Of a stretch of 64,000 nucleotides of DNA, positions 9,278-17,604 are shown in pieces. The first letter of the stretch is position 1. Each line of letters opens with the position of its first letter. Under the pieces are notes generated by a model, which was not told the origin of the DNA, did not search any database, and saw nothing but the letters and a program-made list of their open reading frames with translations. The translations under genes were made by a program, and so were the position numbers. Where the stretch lies: assembly GCF_029714405.1 (NCBI RefSeq), contig NZ_CP121650.1, forward strand, positions 6,205,001 through 6,269,000, read 5' to 3'. This stretch comes from Bradyrhizobium sp. CB82. Lineage in GTDB: Bacteria > Pseudomonadota > Alphaproteobacteria > Rhizobiales > Xanthobacteraceae.

Positions 9278-10687
9278 ATGCATATGAGCACCGATCTTGC
9301 GGTATCCGAACCGCCCAACGCGCTCCGGCTGGTCACACAGGCGTATATGAGCCTTCTCCTCGTCGCCTTCGCCCTGATGCCTGCCCTGTTCATCGCTTAC
9401 CTGTATTTCCAGCAGGATCCCACGCTAAAATTCGAAAATCACCTGTTCCACGAATTCGCGATCGCCGTTGCCACCCTCGAAGGGCTGTTCGTCACCTATG
9501 TGACATGGCGTTGCTACCGGTCTTCAGGCGAACCTCTGTTGCGTTGGTTGACGCTGGGTTTTCTCGGCTTCGTGCTGATCTATGCGCCGCACGGCGCCTT
9601 CACCGGGATGGCACACCGCAACATATGGCTGTTTCTGCTCTATGGACCGGCGTCGCGTCTCGCGATGTCGATTCTGCTCCTCGTTGGGCTGCTCAGCTAC
9701 AACCAGCCGTCAGACAAGGTCGAGAAGCGTTCGGATGCGCGCGCTTGGCTGATGTGGATTGGCCTGTTCCTGATGATGGACATAGCCGTCGCCGTGATCG
9801 CCTACTCCCCCTTTGCCGGACACCCGGCGGTACGCTTGTCCATGGAGGGCGGCGCACTGGTGTTCAGTACGCTGAACGTCGCGGTCATGCTCATGCGACG
9901 GATTCATTCGCCGCTCATGCTTGTTTTCGGCATTTCGGTCGCGTGGTTTGCGCTATCGTCGCTCGCATTCATTCTGGCGGGGCCGTGGAATCATATGTGG
10001 TGGCTCGCCCACGCGATCTTTGCTGGCGGCTTCTTCCTGCTCAGCTATGGCGTTGTCCAGGCTTTCCGAACGACGCAATCATTCTCGACCATCTATAGCC
10101 AGGAAGAAATGGCGGCCCGCCTGGCCGCGTCGATGGCAGACACTCAAAGGGCGCTACAGCAAGTGCAACTGAGCAATCAAAGGCTGGAACGCCTTGCTGC
10201 CACCGACCCGCTGACCGGTGCCGGAAATCGGCGCCACTTCATCGAACATATCGGCGCCGAGATCGCGCGAGCCAAGCGAAGCGGTGCTCCACTATCCCTG
10301 CTGTCGCTCGACCTCGACCATTTCAAGGATATCAATGACTCGCGTGGTCACAGTGTCGGCGATGAGGTGCTTCGCATATTCGTGCGAAAGTGTCTGGAGG
10401 CGATCCGCCCTTACGACTCTGTCGCGCGCGTGGGCGGTGAAGAATTCATGGTGTTGCTGCCGGGGGCGACGCTCGACACGGCTTGTGCTGTAGCGGAGCG
10501 CCTTCGATCGGCCATCGAAGGCACTGCATTCGACGTCGGAGCCCAACGGCCGGTCGGCGTCACCATCAGTGTTGGGGTATCGGAGTTCGGGCGCGATGGA
10601 GACACGCTTGACGGATTCCTGAGCGTCGCCGATCAGCGGCTCTATCGCGCAAAACATGAAGGTCGCAATCGTGTGATCGTCGCGTAG
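9278..10687 (+). CDS. membrane-anchored diguanylate cyclase
   Basis: A 469-aa protein with roughly seven hydrophobic helices in the first 270 residues, a short coiled linker (MADTQRALQQVQLSNQRLERL) and a C-terminal GGDEF domain. The signature is ARVGGEEFMVLLPG, preceded by RPYD, an intact RxxD inhibition site. Family knowledge says such proteins make c-di-GMP in response to a signal sensed in the membrane domain. The start could be the ATG at 9278 or 9284. It is divergent from the dual-domain gene at 7045-8673. Confidence 0.9.
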   Translation: MHMSTDLAVSEPPNALRLVTQAYMSLLLVAFALMPALFIAYLYFQQDPTLKFENHLFHEFAIAVATLEGLFVTYVTWRCYRSSGEPLLRWLTLGFLGFVLIYAPHGAFTGMAHRNIWLFLLYGPASRLAMSILLLVGLLSYNQPSDKVEKRSDARAWLMWIGLFLMMDIAVAVIAYSPFAGHPAVRLSMEGGALVFSTLNVAVMLMRRIHSPLMLVFGISVAWFALSSLAFILAGPWNHMWWLAHAIFAGGFFLLSYGVVQAFRTTQSFSTIYSQEEMAARLAASMADTQRALQQVQLSNQRLERLAATDPLTGAGNRRHFIEHIGAEIARAKRSGAPLSLLSLDLDHFKDINDSRGHSVGDEVLRIFVRKCLEAIRPYDSVARVGGEEFMVLLPGATLDTACAVAERLRSAIEGTAFDVGAQRPVGVTISVGVSEFGRDGDTLDGFLSVADQRLYRAKHEGRNRVIVA

Positions 10688-10962
10688 GCCATCGTTCATC
10701 CGCGCGCTTTGATGGTCACCGTGCTGTTTCATGATGTGAGAGTTCGCGATTTTGTTCTAGAGGGCGCACCATTCCGGTTTGAGTCCTCCAGCGACGGCAT
10801 CTCCGACGAAACGGCCACGGAACTGGTCGAACGGGCCTTGTGGTTCGAGACGGCGCGCCGTGCGCCCCGCCTCGCCATGAGGGTCTGGCATCGGGCCGAT
10901 GACCTCATCCCAAGGGGCAGCCACGCAGGCGCCGCGTCTTTGGCGTTGCTAGAGTCATGATC

Positions 10963-11826
10963 CTAAACCACGCTTCGGTGCCGCGCGATGCAGGTGCGCA
11001 GCACCTCGTCGATCGGTCTCTCCCACCAATCGTTGGAGAAGATCTCGATCTCGGAATAGCCGGCATATCCCTGGGCCTCGACTGCGGCGCGCAACCGTTT
11101 GATGTCGATGACGCCGTCGCCCATCATGCCGCGGTCGTTGAGGATATCCCTCGTTGGCACCAGCCAGTCGCAGACGTGGAACGCCAGCAGGCGGTCCCGG
11201 CCCGCGCGCGCGATCTGGGCGATCAGCTCTGGATCCCACCAGATGTGATAGACGTCGAGCGCGACGCCTAGCATGCCGGTGCGGCCCGGATCGAGACGAT
11301 CGCAGATGTCGAGCGCCTGTTTCGTCGTGTTCACGCAGGCGCGATCCGCGGCATAGGCCGGATGCAAGGGCTCGATCGCAAGCGGCAGCTTTGCTTGCTT
11401 GGCATAATCGAGCATTTCAGCGACAGCATCCTCGATTTGCGCACGCGCTGCGACGATATCTTTTGAAGTGCCGCTGCCCGGCCGCGAATATTGCGGCAGG
11501 CCGCCGACGACCAGCACGACGCAGGAGGCGCAGAGTGCCTTGGCTTCGTCCACGCAGCGGCGATTGTCGTCGCGAACCTCGGCACGACGCGCGGCGTCAG
11601 ACGTGAACATGCCGCCGCGGCAATAGCCTGAGAGTTCCAGCCCGGCATCGCGTACCGCACGTACGGCGCGATCGAGCCCGACAGCGGCGACCTGATCGCG
11701 CCAGGGATCGACGGCGCGGATGCCGTGCCGCGCGCAGGCGTCGATGATGGCGACGAGATCGCCCTGCTTGCGGACCGTCGCCGTGTTCAGCGACAGCCAG
11801 CGATGATCGGAAGAGAAGTCGCGCAT
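10963..11826 (-). CDS. sugar phosphate isomerase/epimerase-like TIM-barrel protein
   Basis: A 287-aa member of the xylose isomerase-like / AP-endonuclease-2 TIM-barrel fold. Metal-binding residues of the family are recognisable in PLAIEPLHP (Glu), GVALDVYHIWWDP (Asp and His), FHVCDW (His) and YSEIEIFS (Glu). Such enzymes interconvert keto-sugars or act on sugar-derived inosose-like compounds. Its ATG overlaps the stop of the upstream DUF993 gene (ATGA), so it is the last gene of a three-gene operon. The substrate is not known. Confidence 0.85.
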   Translation of the reverse strand: MRDFSSDHRWLSLNTATVRKQGDLVAIIDACARHGIRAVDPWRDQVAAVGLDRAVRAVRDAGLELSGYCRGGMFTSDAARRAEVRDDNRRCVDEAKALCASCVVLVVGGLPQYSRPGSGTSKDIVAARAQIEDAVAEMLDYAKQAKLPLAIEPLHPAYAADRACVNTTKQALDICDRLDPGRTGMLGVALDVYHIWWDPELIAQIARAGRDRLLAFHVCDWLVPTRDILNDRGMMGDGVIDIKRLRAAVEAQGYAGYSEIEIFSNDWWERPIDEVLRTCIARHRSVV

Positions 11827-13016
11827 CAGGCCTCGATTCCGCGCGAGGCCATCACGGTCTTCATCCGCTGTGTCGCAAGCTCGGGATTGGCGAGCAGACC
11901 GGCCTGATCGGCGAGCCGGAACAGTTCGGCGAGATGGAGCGTCGAGCGCGCGCTTTCCTGGCCGCCGACCATGGTGAAATGATCCTGGTGACCGTTCAGG
12001 TAGGCCATGAACACCACACCCGTCTTGTAGAAGCGCGTCGGCGCCTTGAAGATGTGACGCGACAGTGGGACGGTCGGTCCCAGCACATCGTGGAAGCCGG
12101 CCTCATCGCCTGCCGCCAGCCGCGACAGCGCATAGGAGGCCGCCGGCGCGATGGCATCGAAGATGCCGAGCAGCGCATGCGAAAAACCCTGCGCGTCGCC
12201 GGCGATCAGCTCCGCATAGTTGAAGTCATCGCCGGTATACATCTTGATGCGCTTGTCGAGGCGGCGGCGCATGTCGATCTCGCGCTGCTTGTCCAGCAGC
12301 GAGACTTTGACACCATCGACCTTGGCCGCATTGCCGTTGATGATCGCGACGGCGGTGTCCATCGCCTTGTCCAGATCCGTGGTGCCCCAATAGCCCGTCA
12401 GCGCCGGATCGAACATGTCGCCGAGCCAGTGAATGATCACGGGCTCACGGACTTGCGACAGCACGCGGTCATAGACCCTGGCGTAGTCGTCGGCATTGCG
12501 GGCTAGTCTTGCCAGCGCCCGCGACGCCATCAGGATGATGCGGCCGCCGACCTTCTCGATCGCCGCAATCTGCTCCTCATAGGCGCGGATCACGTCGTCG
12601 AGTCTCGCGGCATCCTCGACCGCAAGGTGGTCGGTGCCCGCCCCCGAGAACACCAGCGCATTGCGAGGCTTTGCGGCTGCGACCGAACGCGTGATCAATT
12701 CCAGCGAGGTCGGCCAGTCCAGCCCCATGCCGCGCTGCGCGGTGTCCATGGCTTCGGCAACACCAAGGCCGAGGTCCCAGATGTGCTCGCGGAACGCAAT
12801 GGTCTTGTCCCAGTCGATGGCAGCCGAGAGCCAGGGGTCGTTATCGGCGAGCGGATCGGCCACCATGTGTGCGGCCGAGAACGCAACGCGGTTCAGCGTG
12901 CCCTCGAGCTTTGCAGGGAAGCTGCGCGAGGCAGCGAGCCGATAGGTCTCGATCGAGCGATCCGTCCTGGGCAGCTTGACCGACAAGGACGACATCGGCG
13001 GGACTGGCTGGTTCAT
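11826..13016 (-). CDS. DUF993 family, dihydrodipicolinate-synthase-like protein
   Basis: A 396-aa protein matching the DUF993 family, which is annotated as distantly related to dihydrodipicolinate synthase (class I aldolase-type TIM barrel). Family-like stretches include ALVFSGAGTDHL, GGRIILMASRALARLA and VIIHWLGDMFDPALTGYWG. KVDGVKVSLLDKQREIDMRRRL contains Lys residues that could form a Schiff base. It lies 10 bp downstream of the Gfo/Idh/MocA gene and overlaps the isomerase-like gene, which suggests an aldol or retro-aldol step in the same pathway. No biochemical role is established from the sequence. Confidence 0.8.
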   Translation of the reverse strand: MNQPVPPMSSLSVKLPRTDRSIETYRLAASRSFPAKLEGTLNRVAFSAAHMVADPLADNDPWLSAAIDWDKTIAFREHIWDLGLGVAEAMDTAQRGMGLDWPTSLELITRSVAAAKPRNALVFSGAGTDHLAVEDAARLDDVIRAYEEQIAAIEKVGGRIILMASRALARLARNADDYARVYDRVLSQVREPVIIHWLGDMFDPALTGYWGTTDLDKAMDTAVAIINGNAAKVDGVKVSLLDKQREIDMRRRLDKRIKMYTGDDFNYAELIAGDAQGFSHALLGIFDAIAPAASYALSRLAAGDEAGFHDVLGPTVPLSRHIFKAPTRFYKTGVVFMAYLNGHQDHFTMVGGQESARSTLHLAELFRLADQAGLLANPELATQRMKTVMASRGIEA

Positions 13017-13026
13017 GGCTCCCTCC

Positions 13027-14178
13027 TCAGAGTTTGATCGGCGCGACGTCGATCCAGCGCCGTTCCTTCCAGCTCTTCAGCGCACATTCGGCGAGTTGGA
13101 CGCCCTTGGCGCCTTCGAGCAGCGTGAATTTGTACGGCGCATCCTCGCAGACGTGCCGGATGTACATCTCCCACTGCTCCTTGAAGCCGTTGTCGTAGGA
13201 GACATTGTCCGGCAGCTTCTGCCAGTCGCCGTAGAAATCGTGCAGCCGCTTTTCGTCGGGATTCCACACCGGCCGGGGCGTCGCCTGCCGCGCCTGGATC
13301 ATGCAGTCGGACAGGCCCGCCACCGCAGAGCCCAGCGTGCCGTCGACCTGGAAGGTGACGAGATCGTCGCGATAGACGCGCGTCACCCACGACATGTTGA
13401 TATGGGCGATGATACCGCCCTTGAGCTGGAAGGTGGCGTAGGCGGAATCGTCGGCCGTCGCCTTGTACTTCTGTCCCTGCTCGTCATAGCGCTCGCCGAT
13501 GTCGGTGTTGCCGATGCAGACCACGCTCTCGACGTCGCCAAAGAGATTGTCGAGCACGTAACGCCAGTGGCAAACCATGTCCAGAATGATACCGCCACCA
13601 TCCTCATTGCGATAGTTCCAGGAGGGCCGCTGCGCCTCCTGCCAGCCGCCTTCGAACACCCAATAGCCGAACTCGCCGCGCACCGAGAGGATGCGGCCGA
13701 AGAATCCGGAATCGCGCAGGAACGCGAGCTTCTTCAATCCCGGCAGGAACAGCTTGTCCTGCACCGTGCCGTGCTTGACGCCCTTCGCGTTGGCGAGCCG
13801 CACCACTTCCACAGCTTCCTCGAAATTGGTCGCAATCGGCTTCTCGCAATAGACGTGCTTGCCGGCGTTGATGGCGCGGGTCAGCAGGTTCGGCCGGGCC
13901 TGCGTGGTCGCCGCGTCGAAGAACACGCTGTCGTGCTTGTCGGCGAGCGCCGCATCGAGATCGGTGGTCCAGCGCGCGACGTTGAACTGTTTGGCCAACT
14001 GCTCGACCTTGTCGGCGCTGCGGCCGACCAGGATCGGATCGGGCATCACGCGAGCGCCGTTCTTCAGCTTGACGCCGCCCTGGTCGCGGATCGCGACGAT
14101 CGAGCGGATCAGATGCTGGTTGAGCCCCATGCGGCCGGTGACGCCGTTCATGATGAGGCCGAGGCGTTGGGTCGTCAT
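13027..14178 (-). CDS. Gfo/Idh/MocA family oxidoreductase
   Basis: A 383-aa NAD(P)-dependent sugar or polyol dehydrogenase. The N-terminal Rossmann fold includes GVTGRMGLNQHLIRS, and the family's EKP motif is present as YCEKPIATNFEEAVE. The substrate region GGGIILDMVCHWRYVLDN contains the conserved Asp and His of the catalytic pocket. It is the first gene of a tight three-gene operon with DUF993 and the TIM-barrel isomerase. The likely chemistry is oxidation of a cyclic polyol or sugar to its keto form. The sugar itself cannot be named. Confidence 0.88.
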   Translation of the reverse strand: MTTQRLGLIMNGVTGRMGLNQHLIRSIVAIRDQGGVKLKNGARVMPDPILVGRSADKVEQLAKQFNVARWTTDLDAALADKHDSVFFDAATTQARPNLLTRAINAGKHVYCEKPIATNFEEAVEVVRLANAKGVKHGTVQDKLFLPGLKKLAFLRDSGFFGRILSVRGEFGYWVFEGGWQEAQRPSWNYRNEDGGGIILDMVCHWRYVLDNLFGDVESVVCIGNTDIGERYDEQGQKYKATADDSAYATFQLKGGIIAHINMSWVTRVYRDDLVTFQVDGTLGSAVAGLSDCMIQARQATPRPVWNPDEKRLHDFYGDWQKLPDNVSYDNGFKEQWEMYIRHVCEDAPYKFTLLEGAKGVQLAECALKSWKERRWIDVAPIKL

Positions 14179-14252
14179 GATGCTCGCTCCCTTGCCGTTT
14201 CGTCGCCGCCCTTCTCACGGTCTTCCCTGGTTCTGGGAAGAAATTAACCTGT

Positions 14253-14269
14253 TGGATAAATACTGTCCA
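14253..14269. promoter_or_regulatory. candidate operator upstream of the Gfo/DUF993 operon
   Basis: TGGATAAATACTGTCCA is a 17-bp imperfect inverted repeat (one mismatch per arm pair) located 75 bp upstream of the oxidoreductase start. It could be a target of the neighbouring TetR regulator (14719-15426). Support is symmetry and position only. Confidence 0.3.
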
Positions 14270-14470
14270 GCGCTTTCCTTGTGACGTTTGGCTTCCGCCA
14301 GACCCGGCACCCTGCCCGACTAACCGACATTGGCGATGATGGCAGTATGCCGGTGATTTGCCCGACGCGTCAAAATTTCGGAAAATGCGCAAGGCATCAC
14401 GCCAACCGTCATCGGATCCTTTGCATGGGGTTGTTTTCGCTATTTTGTTGTGCGGCGGGGGAGCCGGCTC

Positions 14471-14700
14471 GTAGGCTGGGTTAGCCTTACTGTGCCACTA
14501 ACCCTCATGGCGAGGAGCGCGAAGCGCGTCTCGAACCATGAGGCTCCCGCCTGTGGCCCACATCCTTCGAGACGCTTGCTTCGCAAGCTCCTCAGGATGA
14601 GGAGTTAGAGCGTTTATGACGCAGTAAGGTTAGCCGAAGGCGTAACCCACCACTCAAGCCACCGCGGGAGAAGAGGTGGATTACGCCTAGCCCGCCCTAC
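14471..14700. repeat. outer palindromic dispersed repeat, interrupted
   Basis: Its ends GTAGGCTGGGTTAG and CTAGCCCGCCCTAC are imperfect inverted copies. The interior reads GCGTAACCCACC, a motif frequent in Bradyrhizobium intergenic repeats. The element is split by another repeat at 14487-14627. Confidence 0.6.
14485..14629. repeat. MITE-like palindromic repeat, copy 1
   Basis: About 145 bp with inverted ends CCTTACTG / CAGTAAGG and an internal pair of hairpins (CCTCATGGCGAGGAGCGCG and CATCCTTCGAGACGC side). It is almost identical to 62481-62624 and related to 22741-22849. Flanking GGTTAGCC occurs at 14479-14486 and again at 14628-14635, which looks like a target duplication inside the outer repeat. 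Confidence 0.75.
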
Positions 14701-14718
14701 TCACCAGAGACCTAACGG

Positions 14719-15426
14719 CTAGACCGGCTGATGCTGCGGGACGCGCGGCTTCGGCGCCTTGACCATGTCGAACAACTCCGCCGAGCGCCCGGTCAGCGCC
14801 GCCAGCACGAGACCGACCATATGCGCGAGCCGCTCCTCCTTGGCGTCTTTCGCAAGCAGGTCACGGCCGAAAATCACGCTCAGCGTAGCGCTGTTGGAGA
14901 GGTAGAAGAAGGTGAGTGCCGCGATCGAGATGTAGAGCTGCACCGGATCGACCGCGACCTGGAAGTCACCGCTCTCGAGGCCGCGGCGTACCACGGCACC
15001 GATCATCTCGACGAAGGGCGAGTGCATCGACTTGACCTTGGTCGAGCGCTTCAGATGTTTTGCGCGCGCAAGGTTCTCGGTCTGGAGCAGCGACAGGAAT
15101 TCGGGGTTTCGCAGAAAGTAGTTCCAGGTGAATTCGATCAGCCGCTTGATGGCCTCGGGCGGATCGAGATGCTCGAGATCGAGCCCCAGCTCCTCGTTGC
15201 GGATCTTCTCATAGGCGCCCTCCAGCACCGCGAGATAAAGATCGTCCTTCTTGCCGACGTGGTAGTAGAGCATGCGCTTGTTGGCGCCGGCCTTGGCCGC
15301 GATGCGGTCGACGCGGGCACCGGCAAGGCCATGGGCCGAAAACTCCTGCTTCGCCGCTTCGAGGATGCGAAGTCGCATCCCTTCCGGGTCGCGCTGCCAT
15401 TTGGGGATTCGCTTTGCCTTCGCCAA
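14719..15426 (-). CDS. TetR/AcrR family regulator
   Basis: A 235-aa TetR protein with N-terminal HTH RILEAAKQEFSAHGLAGARV followed by DRIAAKAGANKRMLYYHVGK, and a long helical C-terminal domain. It is transcribed towards the Gfo/DUF993/isomerase operon, 540 bp upstream of it, with repeat elements in between. A plausible role is control of that operon or of the VOC gene upstream. The ligand is unknown. The C-terminus is Pro-rich (KPRVPQHQPV). Confidence 0.88.
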   Translation of the reverse strand: MAKAKRIPKWQRDPEGMRLRILEAAKQEFSAHGLAGARVDRIAAKAGANKRMLYYHVGKKDDLYLAVLEGAYEKIRNEELGLDLEHLDPPEAIKRLIEFTWNYFLRNPEFLSLLQTENLARAKHLKRSTKVKSMHSPFVEMIGAVVRRGLESGDFQVAVDPVQLYISIAALTFFYLSNSATLSVIFGRDLLAKDAKEERLAHMVGLVLAALTGRSAELFDMVKAPKPRVPQHQPV

Positions 15427-15475
15427 ACCGGTTGCCCGCCAATGCTTGTCCCGATTGCATGTATCACGCGCGCGC

Positions 15476-15561
15476 CGTCATTGCGAGGAGCGAAGCGACG
15501 AAGCAATCCAGACCGCCCCCGCGGAGCGATTCTGGATTGCTTCGCTGCGCTCGCAATGACG
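15476..15561. repeat. REP-like palindromic repeat family B, copy 1
   Basis: Inverted ends CGTCATTGCGAG / CTCGCAATGACG enclose a second inverted pair, GAAGCAATCCAGA / TCTGGATTGCTTC. A second copy lies at 33135-33222 and a diverged one at 59136-59211. It sits between a TetR gene and a VOC gene on the same strand, where it could act as a terminator or mRNA-stabilising hairpin. Confidence 0.75.
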
Positions 15562-15577
15562 ATTGGAGAGATCAGCC

Positions 15578-16426
15578 TCAGTCGGCCGGCTTCGGCGTGC
15601 GTTCGAGGAGGATCGTCTGGATGCCGCAGGTACGGCTGCGCACCGTCATCACCCGCGTGCCCGGCTTTCGGCCGTTGCGTACCTCGCTGACGCCGACGCC
15701 CGCGGCGATCAGACGGGCGCGGGTCGCTTCGATGTCGGCGACGCGCCAGCTCAGGCCAAAGAGCCGGTCATGGCTGAGATCGCCGTCTGCGACCGGCCGG
15801 CGCACCACCTCGACGATGAGATCGCCGCAGCGGAAGAACATCAGCTGGCCCCAGTCGTGATGCGAGCGGTCGAGCGCCATGTCGAGCCCGAGCCGGGCGC
15901 CATAGAGCGCCGCGGCACGCTCGGAATCCTCGGTCGCGACCACGACGTGGTCGAGTCCTTCGATCGGGCCGACGTCGGTCACTGCCGAGATCGGGCGCTG
16001 CCCGGCGAGCTCGAGAAAGAACATGCGCACGCCGCGCGTGAGCTCGGTGGCCGTGCGGGTGCGCTTCCAGTGCAGCACCGCGCCACTCTCCTCGTCGCGG
16101 CTCTCGATCTCCGCGACCGGTTCCGGCTTCAGCGCCACCCGATCGAGCCGCCGGTGCATCTTGCCGATGTCTGCGACGCGGAAGCACAGGCTTGCGAGCA
16201 CGCCCTCATGGTCATCCAGCAGCGCACGCATCCGGTCGGCGGTGACGCTGAAGCCACTCGGCGCCATCAACTCCAGCGTCATATTGTCGAGGGTGAACAG
16301 CACGCGATCGGCGCCCTCGCCGGAGTTCTGCCAGGCCGGTGCCCGTGCCAACAGGGTCTGATAGGCGGCTCTGGCGGCGGCGATATTGCTGACCAGGGCG
16401 ACCACGTGATCGAGGCCGGTGATCAT
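15578..16426 (-). CDS. VOC (glyoxalase/dioxygenase-fold) family protein with two domains
   Basis: A 282-aa protein with two vicinal-oxygen-chelate repeats. The first begins ITGLDHVVALVSNIAAARAAY and the second GLDHVVVATEDSERAAALYGA; each starts with the metal-ligand His. The ATG at 16426 has a strong upstream GGGGGGAG ribosome binding site, so I prefer it to the frame opening at 16474. Such proteins include ring-cleaving dioxygenases and glyoxalases. The reaction here is unknown. It is divergent from the PfkB kinase at 16638. Confidence 0.83.
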   Translation of the reverse strand: MITGLDHVVALVSNIAAARAAYQTLLARAPAWQNSGEGADRVLFTLDNMTLELMAPSGFSVTADRMRALLDDHEGVLASLCFRVADIGKMHRRLDRVALKPEPVAEIESRDEESGAVLHWKRTRTATELTRGVRMFFLELAGQRPISAVTDVGPIEGLDHVVVATEDSERAAALYGARLGLDMALDRSHHDWGQLMFFRCGDLIVEVVRRPVADGDLSHDRLFGLSWRVADIEATRARLIAAGVGVSEVRNGRKPGTRVMTVRSRTCGIQTILLERTPKPAD

Positions 16427-16637
16427 ACTCCCCCCTATTTGACCGACAGGGAACAACGGGTCGAAATACGGCATTTGTCCGGGCTTGGCATTGCCCAGCG
16501 ATGGTCGTATTCCGGCCCTATGCTCACCTCAAGCGCTTAGGGCGGCGCCTTTGCGAATAATTTCGGCGTTCCATCGGCGGAAGCGGTGCTAATGTAATGC
16601 CGCCGGCCGGGACCACCCAGCGCATCACGGACAACCA

Positions 16638-17531
16638 ATGCAGGCTCTCTTTATCGGACAAACCTATATCGACGTCACGTTCATCACCGACCACATGCCG
16701 ACCGGCGACGAGAAGCACGTGGCGGACGCCTACGCGGTCTCCTTTGGCGGCAATGCCGTGACGGCAGCCTTCTGCTGCGCCAAGCTGGGAATCGTGCCCG
16801 ACCTGATCGCGACCGTCGCGAACGACTGGCTTGGCCGCATGTTCCAGGACATGTGCGCCAAATACGCGATCTCGCTGCACGGCAGGAAGGTCAACCAGTC
16901 CTCGCTGTCCTTCATCATGCCGAAGGACGGCAAGCGCGCCATCGTCCGCTGCCGCGACGATCACCACATCCATCCCTTCCCGATTCTCAATCTCGGCAGC
17001 TGCCGCGCGCTGCATATCGACGGCCACCAGCCGGACGCCGCGATCCACTATGCAAAGGTCTGCCGCGAGGCCGGCATCTTGACATCGCTCGACGGCGGCG
17101 GCTTGCGCACCAACACGCATGAGCTCCTGGAGTTCATCGACGTTGCGATCGTCGCGGAGCGGCTGTGCGAACAAATGGATCTGACGCCGGACAAGATGCT
17201 CGACTATCTCAAGAGCCGCGGCTGCAAGATCGGCGGCGTCACCATGGGCGAGAAGGGCCTGCTCTGGTACAACGAGACCGGGGCGGTCGATATCATGCCG
17301 GCGATGCCGATCCCGCGCGAGCGCGTGCTCGACACCAACGGCGCCGGCGACGTGTTCCACGGCGCCTACATCTATTCCCACCTCGCCCACCCCGGCAAAA
17401 GCTGGCGCGAGCATTTCGACTTTGCCCGCGCTGCCTCGACCCACAAGATCCAGCGCCTCGGCAACGAGGCCGGCTTGCCAACCCTTGTCGACATCGCCAA
17501 AGTCAGGCAGGAATTCGAGGTCAGGGTCTAG
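16638..17531 (+). CDS. PfkB family carbohydrate kinase
   Basis: A 297-aa kinase with the PfkB C-terminal signature DTNGAGDVFHGAYIYSH, which contains the catalytic Asp and anion hole. The N-terminal region GQTYIDVTFITDHMPTGDEK is followed by SFGGNAVTAAFCCAKLG. It phosphorylates a sugar or nucleoside with ATP. A second PfkB kinase follows 73 bp downstream on the same strand, so the two may be co-transcribed. The substrate cannot be inferred. Confidence 0.88.
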   Translation: MQALFIGQTYIDVTFITDHMPTGDEKHVADAYAVSFGGNAVTAAFCCAKLGIVPDLIATVANDWLGRMFQDMCAKYAISLHGRKVNQSSLSFIMPKDGKRAIVRCRDDHHIHPFPILNLGSCRALHIDGHQPDAAIHYAKVCREAGILTSLDGGGLRTNTHELLEFIDVAIVAERLCEQMDLTPDKMLDYLKSRGCKIGGVTMGEKGLLWYNETGAVDIMPAMPIPRERVLDTNGAGDVFHGAYIYSHLAHPGKSWREHFDFARAASTHKIQRLGNEAGLPTLVDIAKVRQEFEVRV

Positions 17532-17555
17532 GAGTTTCATTCGAGCCTGATCTTT

Positions 17556-17590
17556 TCGGAAAACCGCTGCACACTCTTCCGGATCATGCT
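17556..17590. repeat. short dispersed hairpin repeat family E, copy 1
   Basis: The segment begins CGGAAAACCGC and ends CTTCCGGATCATGC. It recurs nearly unchanged at 62797-62828 and in a diverged, inverted form near 57176-57240. It lies between the two PfkB genes and can fold as a small hairpin. Confidence 0.55.
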
Positions 17591-17604
17591 CCAGGGGGTC
17601 TCAC

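Noticed and set aside
10709..10960. An 83-codon forward ORF after the diguanylate cyclase
   Set aside because: No ribosome binding site, no motif and implausible composition; treated as noncoding.
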